From Opitutaceae bacterium (GTDB taxonomy: Bacteria; Verrucomicrobiota; Verrucomicrobiia; Opitutales; Opitutaceae), in the NCBI GenBank assembly GCA_016795565.1, contig JAEUGW010000043.1, positions 1 to 58,652 of the forward strand: a stretch of DNA of 58,652 nucleotides, read 5' to 3'. A program made the translations under genes and the position numbers. Shown here piece after piece: positions 39,727-46,953 of this stretch (position 1 is its first letter; each line of letters begins with the position of its first letter). The notes beneath the pieces are model-generated. The model was not told where the DNA came from, did not search any database, and saw only the letters and a program-made list of their open reading frames with translations.

Positions 39727-40404
39727 ATGTCCAACGTCTCGCATCTCTGGGCGATTTTCCTCGGCACGTTCATCGGCCTGCTGCCGATCATCAACCCGCT
39801 GGCCGCCGGCCCGACCTTTCTCGCCATCACCGACGGGGACAGCGAGGAGCGGCGCAGCCGGCAGGCCCTGAAAGGCTGCTTCTACATGGTCTGCATCCTG
39901 GTGAGCTTCCTGATCGGCGGCACCTTCCTCATGAATTTCTTCGGCATCTCCATCCCCGGCCTGCGCATCGCCGGCGGCATCATGCTCACGGGCATCGGCA
40001 TGAACATGCTCAGCACCGCCCGCGACGGCCTGTCCGACCGCGAGCAGAATGCCGCCGCGCTGCAAAAGCCCGACATCTCCTTTTCCCCGCTGGCCATGCC
40101 GATGCTCAGCGGCCCCGGCTCCATCGCCGTCACCCTGGGCTTCACCTCGCTGGCCGACGACTGGCTCGACTACGTCGCGATCATCGCCGGGATCGTGTGC
40201 GTGGCGCTCCTCACCTACATCGTGCTGCGGCTGTCCTCCCGCCTGGTGCGGTTCATCGGCCCGGTCGGCGTCAACGCCATGACGAAGATCATGGGCTTCC
40301 TCATCATGGCGATCGGCGTGCAGTTCGTGGTCAACGGCGTGCTCGGCATCGCCACCGACCCCGAGCTGCTGCGCGGCATCCGGAACGTGCTGGCCGGCCG
40401 CTGA
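39727..40404 (+). CDS. MarC family integral membrane protein
   Basis: This 225-residue protein has six helices. The signatures are PIINPLAAGPTFLAIT at about 20-35 and SPLAMPMLSGPGSIAVTLG, as in MarC/YchE/YhgN. The family was linked to multiple antibiotic resistance, but the evidence for a drug role is weak. It is co-directional with dusB, 72 bases after it. Confidence 0.92.
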   Translation: MSNVSHLWAIFLGTFIGLLPIINPLAAGPTFLAITDGDSEERRSRQALKGCFYMVCILVSFLIGGTFLMNFFGISIPGLRIAGGIMLTGIGMNMLSTARDGLSDREQNAAALQKPDISFSPLAMPMLSGPGSIAVTLGFTSLADDWLDYVAIIAGIVCVALLTYIVLRLSSRLVRFIGPVGVNAMTKIMGFLIMAIGVQFVVNGVLGIATDPELLRGIRNVLAGR

Positions 40405-40463
40405 GCCGGCCGGGCCTACGCCGCCTCATCCAAACCCGGCTCGGTTTGGCTCTTTTGCAGGGG

Positions 40464-40510
40464 CGTGGCTGGTCCCCGCCAGCGCGGGCGGACACAAGGT
40501 CCGCCCCTAC
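40464..40510. repeat. Family G paired-hairpin element, copy 2
   Basis: AGGGGCGTGGCTGGTCCCCG and GGACACAAGGTCCGCCCCT are near inverted halves around GCGCGGG. Similar to 16472-16521. It occupies the gap after marC. Confidence 0.65.
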
Positions 40511-40536
40511 TGCGCCCATCCACTACTCAACTGGTA

Positions 40537-41667
40537 TCAGTGCCGGCGCTCGACCTTGGCGCCCGTCTGGTCCTTGAAGGTCAGCAGGCGCGTGGCCGAG
40601 CTGTAGCCCTCGAAGGTGATGCCGAGCTGCGGATTCACCAGGTCGCCCTTCTGGAAGGAAGTGCCGCCGATGAAGACGCGGGGTGTCGCCCCGCCGCGCA
40701 CGCCGCTGATCTTGAGATTCTCCACAAAGGCGCGGAACTGGTTGCTGGGCGGCGGCGGGGGCGGCGGCGGTTCCGGCACCACGGGGGCCTCGACCACCGG
40801 GGCGGCCGCCACGACCGGCTCGGCGGGTTTCGTTTCCGTCGTAACCGGGGCCGTTTCAGCCGGGATGGTTTCCGCCACGACGGCCGGAGTCTCCGGTGGT
40901 TTTTCCGCCGGGGTCTCGGCCGGTGGCACGGGCTTGGCCACCGGGGGAGGCGGCTCCGGCGCGCGGCCGGGAAACAAAAATCCTCCGGCCAACACCAGCA
41001 CCAGCACGAAGGCGCCACCGCCGATGAAGATGAGTTTTTTCTTTTTGCCCAAGCCGCCTTTCTTTTTGGCGGCACCGGGCGGCGGGAAGCCTCCACCCGG
41101 CGGCGGGGGAAACGGCGTGGCGCCGGGCGGCGGTGGAAAGGGTGACGCACCCGGCGGCGGCGGGAAGGGCGTCGCGGAAGCCTGCCGCATCGCGGTGATT
41201 TCCGCCGGCTCGCCTTTTTCGCCGCGATCCGTTTCCGCGGTCGCCGGCGGCGGCGGGAACGGTGACGGTGCTGCCAGCGGCGGCTCGGCCGCCACCGGGG
41301 GAGGTTCGGCCGCCGCGGGCGCGGGTGCCGGCTCCGCCGAGGCCGCTTTCGGTTTCAGGCTGAATTTCGGTCGCTCCACCGCGACCGGCTCGGGCGGGGG
41401 CGGAGGAGCCTCCGGCGCGGCCTCGGGCTCGGGCGCAGCGGCGGCGGGCTCCGGCTGAGGAGTCGCCGCGGCCTCCTGCACGGGTGCCGCCGACAAACGG
41501 GGTTTCAAGCGCACGGTGGGCGCCGTGGCGGCGGCCGGTTCCACGGGCGGGGTGGTGGCGGACGGCGCGGCCTCGGCCGGCGTAGCGGGTTGGGTTTGTG
41601 CAGCGGAAGGGTCGGCAGCCAGCTTGGGTTTCAGACGGAGCCGGGGTGCGTTTTCTTCTTCGCTCAT
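40537..41667 (-). CDS. Proline-rich single-pass membrane protein
   Basis: This 376-residue protein is not recognised, but its layout is clear. Residues 1-210 are disordered Pro/Ala/Glu-rich sequence with three copies of a LKPK-type motif (residues 12-15, 54-57, 104-107) and three PFPPPPG repeats (167-190). A basic patch KKKGGLGKKKK (201-211) precedes the transmembrane helix (212-232), so the N-terminus is cytoplasmic. A Pro/Glu stalk and a small C-terminal domain of about 65 residues (FRAFVENLKISGVRGGATPR to the end) follow outside. A DNA, RNA or wall-facing role cannot be told. Confidence 0.8.
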   Translation of the reverse strand: MSEEENAPRLRLKPKLAADPSAAQTQPATPAEAAPSATTPPVEPAAATAPTVRLKPRLSAAPVQEAAATPQPEPAAAAPEPEAAPEAPPPPPEPVAVERPKFSLKPKAASAEPAPAPAAAEPPPVAAEPPLAAPSPFPPPPATAETDRGEKGEPAEITAMRQASATPFPPPPGASPFPPPPGATPFPPPPGGGFPPPGAAKKKGGLGKKKKLIFIGGGAFVLVLVLAGGFLFPGRAPEPPPPVAKPVPPAETPAEKPPETPAVVAETIPAETAPVTTETKPAEPVVAAAPVVEAPVVPEPPPPPPPPSNQFRAFVENLKISGVRGGATPRVFIGGTSFQKGDLVNPQLGITFEGYSSATRLLTFKDQTGAKVERRH

Positions 41668-41774
41668 GCCCGCCAACCTAGCAGTTTCACGGCGGAGCGG
41701 AAACAAAAAGATTGCCCCGCAGCATCTGCCTTGTGGCCGGGCCGGGCACCACCTAGACACCACGCCTGACCTTG

Positions 41775-42461
41775 ATGAAGCGCGCATTTTTCAGTCTGGC
41801 CCTGGTTTTGGCGGTGACCGTTGGCGCGCCGGCGCAGGAGGTGCAACGCCACGGGCTGGTCTTCGAGCAGTGGGTGCGCGACACCTTCTTCGACGGCTAC
41901 AAGCCGGCCAGCTACACCCAGCGCTGGGACATCCCCGCGTCCGCCAACCGCGCCCACGGCGGCATCCCCGTCAACCCGAAGGCCGTCAAATACGGCACCC
42001 CGGTGGATCTCGGCGACGCGCTGCGCCAGTATGCCATCGACGAGCCCTTCCTGCTCATCATCGGCTTCTGGCGGCAGGACGGCGACGTGAAGCGCATCGT
42101 CAGCATCATCGCGCCGGAGATTTCCCCGGCACTGTGGCGCAAGCTCTGGGGGCCCGTCACCTCGGCCGATCTGCTGAGGCTCGACGCCCTCATCAAGGAC
42201 ACCGGGCCGTCCGTCGAGGAGACCCGCCGCCGCGCGCTGCAGATGAAAAACTCCCCGCCCTTCAGCGAGGCCATCATCCAGGTGAACCCGAAGATCGACA
42301 ACCACGGCCAGCGCCGCCTCCAGTGCTCGCTCCGTTTCCGCGACGTGTTCACACACCTCGCGCCCGGCACCGACCCGGAGCCGCAGGCGCACCCCGCCCT
42401 CTTCGGCGTCGAGTATCCCGGGCCGATCGCCTCCAAGCCGCGCGCGCTGAAGCAGCCCTGA
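41775..42461 (+). CDS. Exported protein with restriction-nuclease-like core
   Basis: This 228-residue protein has a signal peptide (MKRAFFSLALVLAVTVGAPA, cut before QEV). The body starts VQRHGLVFEQWVRDTFF and contains GGIPVNPKAVKYGTPVDLGD and EPFLLIIGFWRQDGDVKRIV, a layout that faintly recalls type II PD-(D/E)xK nucleases (acidic residue, then a Asp/Glu and Lys). I am not confident, and an exported nuclease of this type would be unusual. An in-frame TTG at 41772 is an alternative start. It ends 11 bases before the APC permease. Confidence 0.6.
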   Translation: MKRAFFSLALVLAVTVGAPAQEVQRHGLVFEQWVRDTFFDGYKPASYTQRWDIPASANRAHGGIPVNPKAVKYGTPVDLGDALRQYAIDEPFLLIIGFWRQDGDVKRIVSIIAPEISPALWRKLWGPVTSADLLRLDALIKDTGPSVEETRRRALQMKNSPPFSEAIIQVNPKIDNHGQRRLQCSLRFRDVFTHLAPGTDPEPQAHPALFGVEYPGPIASKPRALKQP

Positions 42462-42472
42462 GCCGCCCGACC

Positions 42473-43771
42473 ATGCCTGCTCCGGCCCAACCCCCGCTCG
42501 TCCGCGCCCTCGGCCGCTGGACGATGGTCGGGCTGGTCATCAACGGCGTCATCGGCAGCGGCATCTTCGGCCTGCCGGATGATCTCGTGCGCCTGGTCGG
42601 CGGCGCCGCGCCGCTGGCCTACCTGCTCGCGACCGCCGGCATCGCGGTGTTCATGGGCGTCTTCGCCGAGCTCGGCTCGCAATTCCGCGAGGCCGGCGGC
42701 CCCTACCTCTTCGCCCGCGAGGGCTGCGGCCGGTTCTGGGGCATCCAGATGGGCTGGTTCACCTGGCTGGTGCGCCTGACGGCGGCGGCGGCCAACGCCA
42801 ACCTCTTCGTCGTTTACCTCGGCGAATTCTGGCCCGCCGCCACCACGCCGGGGCCGCGCCTCGCGCTGCTCGCGCTCCTGCTGGGCGGCCTCGTGCTGAC
42901 CAATGTGCGGGGCGTCGGCCGCGGCGCACAGCTGTCGAATTTTCTCACCGCCGCCAAGCTGGTGCCCATCGCGCTGCTGATCGCGGCCGGCCTGCTGTGG
43001 ACCGGGACGCCCGCCACCCAGCCCGCCGTCGCCGCCACGCCGGCCGGCTGGCTGAACGCCGTGCTCGTGCTCCTGTTTGCCTTCGGCGGGTTTGAGGCCG
43101 CGCTGATGCCGCTGGCCGAGGGCAAGGATCCGCGGCGCGACATCCCCTTCGCCCTGTTCACGGGCCTGCTCGTCATCTCCGCCTGCCTGGTGCTGACCCA
43201 GATTGTCGCCATGCGCACCGTGCCGGCCCTCGGGGAGAGCGCCCGCCCGCTGGCGGATGCCGCCCGCGTGCTGGTCGGCCCGCTCGGCGCGGGCTTCATC
43301 GCCCTCGGCGCGATGATCTCGACGTCCGGCTACCTGAGCGCGCAACTCATCGGCGTGCCGCGGCAGACCTACGCCATGGCCGAGCGCGGCGACTTTCCCG
43401 CCGCCTTCGCCGGCGTGCACGCGCGCTTCCGCACGCCGTGGATTTCCATCCTGGTCTGGGGCGCGCTCGTGCTGGCGCTGGCGGCCTATGGCAACTTCAT
43501 CTGGAACGCCGTCATCTCGGCCGGCGCGCGGCTGATCACCTACGGCATCGCCTGTGTCGCCCTCCTCCGCCTGCGCCGGCTCCGGCCGCAGGCCGATGCG
43601 TTCCGGCTGCCGGCCGGCCGGGGGCTGGCGCTCGCCGGTCTCGCGCTCTGCGCCGTCCTCGTGTGGCAGATGAGCGTCACGCACGCGGTGGTGATCAGCC
43701 TCATCGCCACCATCGGCACGCTCAACTGGCTGCTGGTGCGCCGGGATCGCCCGGCACCCCCGCCCGCCTGA
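42473..43771 (+). CDS. APC family amino-acid permease
   Basis: This 432-residue permease has 12 helices. The start MPAPAQPPLVRALGRWTM, then GLVINGVIGSGIFGLPDDL, is the helix-1 signature of APC carriers (GSGIF binds the amino-acid backbone). The later FGGFEAALMPLAEG is the matching helix-6 break. The substrate may be a neutral amino acid or polyamine. The open frame extends far upstream, but the family start is here. Confidence 0.92.
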   Translation: MPAPAQPPLVRALGRWTMVGLVINGVIGSGIFGLPDDLVRLVGGAAPLAYLLATAGIAVFMGVFAELGSQFREAGGPYLFAREGCGRFWGIQMGWFTWLVRLTAAAANANLFVVYLGEFWPAATTPGPRLALLALLLGGLVLTNVRGVGRGAQLSNFLTAAKLVPIALLIAAGLLWTGTPATQPAVAATPAGWLNAVLVLLFAFGGFEAALMPLAEGKDPRRDIPFALFTGLLVISACLVLTQIVAMRTVPALGESARPLADAARVLVGPLGAGFIALGAMISTSGYLSAQLIGVPRQTYAMAERGDFPAAFAGVHARFRTPWISILVWGALVLALAAYGNFIWNAVISAGARLITYGIACVALLRLRRLRPQADAFRLPAGRGLALAGLALCAVLVWQMSVTHAVVISLIATIGTLNWLLVRRDRPAPPPA

Positions 43772-43788
43772 AGCGGGCCGCGTCCGGG

Positions 43789-45006
43789 CTACGCCGCCGC
43801 CGGCGCTTTCTTCGCGCCAAAACCAAACGCCTCGCGCAGCCAGCTCCACGCCCGGCGCAGGCCGACGTCGCAGGTGCCGGAGATGCGGTAGGTGCGGGCG
43901 AGCAGTTCCTCGTGGCCGACATAGCGCGGCGGCAGCAGGAGCAGCGTGGTGTTCTTGTCGGCCTCCTTGTCGAAGCCGAGCACCTCGGAGAAGAACACGC
44001 CCTTGCCGACCACCAGGCCGTCGCGCGGCACCTCGACCGTGCGCTCCGGCATCACCAGCCAGGGACGGAACTTGAAGAGCAGCCGGCCGTCCGCCTCCTG
44101 GTGCAGCCGGCCGTAGGTGCGCCGCGGCGCCGCGGCGATGTCGCGCGCCGTGAAGAGCTTGTTGCCGTCGGCCAGCAGCTGGAAGCGCGTGCGGCGGAAA
44201 GTGAAGAAGTCCCAGCTGAAGACCGAGCCGAACACCATCAGCCGGAACGCCCAGCCGGCCATCAGGTAGGCGAGCAGGATGATGACCACCGACAGCGTCG
44301 CGCCGACCACCGGGTCTATGTAAGCCGTGCCCGCCACCAGCGAGAGCACGCCGGTGCGGATGCCCTTCAGCGCCGTGTCCAGGCCGCCCCACGGGCTGAT
44401 CAGGATGAGCACGTTGATGGCGTGCCCCACCACCCACACGACGGCAAACACCGCGATCGACAGCGGCACCATCAGGATGGCCAGCAGCCACGACATGTCC
44501 ATGGCCGCCAGCGGCAGCATGCCAAAGGTGCCGGCCATCACCGGCGCGTGCTCGAGGCCGGAGGATTGCATGATGAGCTTGGAGCCCAGCGCGACCAGCG
44601 AGGGGATCACGGCCCCGGCCGCCACGAGCCCGCTGATCTTGTTCTCCACCGTCTCGGCGATATCGAGCGGCTTCTTCATGCCCGGCGGCACCATCGCGGC
44701 GATCGTGTCCTTGAACGCGCACACGCCCACCAGCAGCAGCGCCGGCAGCCAGAACGACACCTGCGCGAACCACGGCAGCTGCGCCTTCTCCTCGGGCGTG
44801 TCGGCCTTCGCCCACTGGTAGGCGCCGACCCCGCCGACCCCCAGCAGCGGCGAGATGGCGATGCCCGTCACCTGCGAGGCCATGGTGGCGAGCTCGACGC
44901 CCGGGGTCTTGGCCTGCTTGGCAGGTTTGGCCTCCGCCGCCGGGGCGGAAACCGCCAGCAACAGGGCGCAGCACATCGCAACACACGGGAGCACGGAGCG
45001 TTTCAT
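43789..45006 (-). CDS. Hypothetical exported multi-span membrane protein
   Basis: This 405-residue protein has an N-terminal signal (MKRSVLPCVAMCCALLLAVS) and about seven further helices between residues 45 and 255 (including PWFAQVSFWLPALLLVGVCA and GVLSLVAGTAYIDPVVGATL). A soluble C-terminal domain follows (about 262-400) with ADGRLLFKFRPWLVMPERTV and PRYVGHEELLARTYRISG. The family is unknown to me; similar proteins appear in Opitutaceae without a function. It is convergent with the APC gene and 17 bases away. Confidence 0.7.
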   Translation of the reverse strand: MKRSVLPCVAMCCALLLAVSAPAAEAKPAKQAKTPGVELATMASQVTGIAISPLLGVGGVGAYQWAKADTPEEKAQLPWFAQVSFWLPALLLVGVCAFKDTIAAMVPPGMKKPLDIAETVENKISGLVAAGAVIPSLVALGSKLIMQSSGLEHAPVMAGTFGMLPLAAMDMSWLLAILMVPLSIAVFAVVWVVGHAINVLILISPWGGLDTALKGIRTGVLSLVAGTAYIDPVVGATLSVVIILLAYLMAGWAFRLMVFGSVFSWDFFTFRRTRFQLLADGNKLFTARDIAAAPRRTYGRLHQEADGRLLFKFRPWLVMPERTVEVPRDGLVVGKGVFFSEVLGFDKEADKNTTLLLLPPRYVGHEELLARTYRISGTCDVGLRRAWSWLREAFGFGAKKAPAAA

Positions 45007-45106
45007 GCCCGCACCATACCCGCCCGCCGCGCTTTGGAAAGCCCGCAAACACGCGGCGACGCCACAAAGCTTTGCCAACCGCGGCCCGGCTTGCTCATGT
45101 CGCCCC

Positions 45107-45913
45107 GTGCCCCTGACGAAAGCCGAGCTCACCCGCCTCCGCGACCTGCGCGAAAAGAAGCACCGCGAAGCCGCGGGGCTCTTTGTCATCGAGGGCGAGA
45201 AGGTCATCGGCGAGCTGCTGGCCGCGAAATATCCGCTGCTGGAGCTCTACGCGACTACGGCCTGGCCGGACCTGGCTGCTGTGGGCGGGGTGCCCTCACC
45301 CCGCGAGACATCAGCACCGCCAGCCGCAACCAGCGGGATGATGGCACCCCGCCCACAGGTTTTCGAGCTCACCCCCGAGGAGATGGCGCGCGCCAGCCAC
45401 TTTCCCACCCCGTCCACCGTGCTGGCCGTGGGCAAAATCAACCGCGTGCCCCTGGCCCCGGGCGCGCTCGACCGCGGCCTCACCCTCGTCCTCGACGGCA
45501 TCCAGGATCCCGGCAACGTCGGCACCCTGCTGCGGCTCGCCGACTGGTTCGGACTCGACCGCGTGCTGCTGTCGCCCGATTGCGCCGACCTGTTTTCCCA
45601 GAAGGTCATCAACGCCAGCATGGGCTCGTTCGCGCGCGTGACCGTCCACACCGCCCCGCTGGAGGAGGCGCTGGCCGACGCGAAGGTGCCCGTGCTCGGC
45701 TGCGATCTCGCCGGCTACGACGTGCACACCCTCAAGCCCGCCAAGGATGCCGTCATCGTCGTCGGCAGCGAGGGCCGCGGTATTTCGCCCGCCGTGATGG
45801 CGCTCGTGACCAAGACCGTGACCATCCCGCGCTACGGCCCCGGCGCCGAGTCGCTCAACGCCGCGGTCGCCGCCGCCATCGTCTGCGACAATCTCCGGCG
45901 CCTCTCGTCTTGA
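45107..45913 (+). CDS. RNA 2'-O-methyltransferase, SpoU/TrmH family
   Basis: This 268-residue knotted methylase has an N-terminal RNA-binding part (VPLTKAELTRLRDLREKKHR; FVIEGEKVIGELL) and the SpoU motifs LVLDGIQDPGNVGTLLR, VVGSEGRGISPAVMALV and IPRYGPGAESLNAAVAAAIV. It methylates a 23S rRNA or tRNA ribose, using AdoMet. Residues about 58-84 (AVGGVPSPRETSAPPAATSG) are an in-frame palindromic repeat absent from normal family members. It begins at a GTG, and a TTG/ATG further upstream would add an Arg/Pro-rich shadow. Confidence 0.9.
   Translation: MPLTKAELTRLRDLREKKHREAAGLFVIEGEKVIGELLAAKYPLLELYATTAWPDLAAVGGVPSPRETSAPPAATSGMMAPRPQVFELTPEEMARASHFPTPSTVLAVGKINRVPLAPGALDRGLTLVLDGIQDPGNVGTLLRLADWFGLDRVLLSPDCADLFSQKVINASMGSFARVTVHTAPLEEALADAKVPVLGCDLAGYDVHTLKPAKDAVIVVGSEGRGISPAVMALVTKTVTIPRYGPGAESLNAAVAAAIVCDNLRRLSS
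45280..45357. repeat. Family D palindromic element inside the SpoU methylase gene
   Basis: TGTGGGCGGGGTGCC (45280-45294) and GGCACCCCGCCCACA (45343-45357) are perfect 15-bp inverted repeats around a 48-base loop. The element is translated in frame and is related to 23145-23208. It sits between the N-terminal and catalytic domains. Confidence 0.88.
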
Positions 45914-46012
45914 GGTGGAACCCGGCCACCGGCCGGGTTGCTGCCACGCGCATGAGTCCTGCTAGGCTCATGATCGCTTAAACAAACCCAGCCGGAGGCT
46001 GGGTTCCACCTT
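45913..46012. repeat. Family F palindromic element after the methylase stop
   Basis: GGTGGAACCCGGCCACCGGC and GGCTGGGTTCCACC form the outer arms, with inner CCGGCCACCGGCCGG and CAGCCGGAGGCTG hairpins. The methylase TGA lies at its left edge. I found no second copy in the window. Confidence 0.75.
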
Positions 46013-46073
46013 GGCAACCTCCGCGAGCTCGGCGTCAGATCAACCCGCAAATCACCCAATCCCGGGAACAGTC

Positions 46074-46160
46074 AAACGCGGAGGGCTCGAAGCGCGCGGA
46101 GACAAGACTGGGAGCATTGGTTTCTCCGCGGCCTCCGCGATCCCCGCGTTTAAACATTCT
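46074..46160. repeat. Family E element, left copy flanking the ParE module
   Basis: The ends AAACGCGGAGG and CCCGCGTTTA are inverted, with an internal GCGCGGAGAC and TCTCCGCGG pair. The same element, in the same orientation, lies at 46833-46925, so the pair forms direct repeats around the toxin-antitoxin genes. Confidence 0.82.
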
Positions 46161-46179
46161 GGTTCGGACAAGCACCACC

Positions 46180-46491
46180 TCAGGCTTTCCCCGATCCGCC
46201 TTCCAATGTTCGCTTGAGATATTCCGGGAGCCTCCGCTCCTGCACGATGCCGAGGACATACATCACATCACCGGTGATTTCGTAGTAGATGAGATAGGGA
46301 AATGGTCGGCACTTCCGGCAGCGGAAACCATGCGGCCCGACATGATCGCCGCCGTTGCGCGCGAGGATGGTCCGAACGGCCTCTTGAGCGCGCTCGTGAA
46401 AATCATCCCCCAGCTTCAGCGATATCGCCGCATACCTCGACTCCGCCTCCAGCAGGTCCCGCTTGAAGGCCGAGCTGAATACCACCCTCAT
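46180..46491 (-). CDS. parE: ParE/RelE family toxin
   Basis: This 103-residue toxin starts MRVVFSSAFKRDLLEAESRY, as in ParE-type toxins. It has the usual core HERAQEAVRTILARNG and FRCRKCRPFPYLIYYEITGD, and ends YLKRTLEGG. ParE members poison DNA gyrase, RelE members cut mRNA; the sequence alone does not tell which. Its ATG overlaps the antitoxin stop by 4 bases. Confidence 0.88.
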   Translation of the reverse strand: MRVVFSSAFKRDLLEAESRYAAISLKLGDDFHERAQEAVRTILARNGGDHVGPHGFRCRKCRPFPYLIYYEITGDVMYVLGIVQERRLPEYLKRTLEGGSGKA

Positions 46492-46700
46492 GCCTTCCCG
46501 CCGAAAACCTGCTCGAAGGACATCCCGGGATCCCGGCCTGACTTCAGATCCTCGAGACGGGCGCGCAGCATGAGGCGGATCTCTTCCTCGCTACGGCCGT
46601 CATCCGCGACGCTCTCCAGCAGCAGCTTGGCCAGCACCCGCCGCTGTTCCGTCGGCAACGAGAGCACTTCTTCCGCCAAGAATACGCTGGGGAGGGCCAT
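46488..46700 (-). CDS. Addiction-module antitoxin, ParD-like
   Basis: This 70-residue protein (MALPSVFLAEEVLSLPTEQR) is a short acidic and helical antitoxin of the type annotated as addiction module component. The middle RVLAKLLLESVADDGRSEEE is typical and the C-terminal part would bind ParE. It lies upstream and overlaps the toxin. It is compatible with transcription of both from one promoter upstream of 46700. Confidence 0.8.
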   Translation of the reverse strand: MALPSVFLAEEVLSLPTEQRRVLAKLLLESVADDGRSEEEIRLMLRARLEDLKSGRDPGMSFEQVFGGKA

Positions 46701-46832
46701 GTCGGGAAAACTAGCTGGCGCTCAGGTGCGCGCAAGATCGGTTTTGCCCGGCGGCTCACGACCTCACTCCGCCCGAAGTCGCCGCCGACCGCGTGGCCCG
46801 GCTCGCGAAGAGCTCGGATTGAAATGCAGATA

Positions 46833-46925
46833 TTAACGCGGAGGACGCGAAGAGCGCGGAGACCATGCCGGGGGCCTTGGATTTCTCCGCGGCCTCCGCG
46901 ATCCCCGCGTTTAATCATTCTGGTT
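46833..46925. repeat. Family E element, right copy flanking the ParE module
   Basis: It shares with 46074-46160 the blocks AACGCGGAGG, GCGCGGAGAC, TTTCTCCGCGGCCTCCGCGA and CCCCGCGTTTAA. It lies between the antitoxin promoter side and the DUF885 peptidase gene end. Confidence 0.82.
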
Positions 46926-46953
46926 CGACGGAATCAGGGGCCCGCCCTGCACC

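Noticed and set aside
41516..43771. A 751-residue open frame ending in the APC permease
   Set aside because: The permease starts at 42473 with its family N-terminus. The earlier part runs through another gene on a different frame and a gap.
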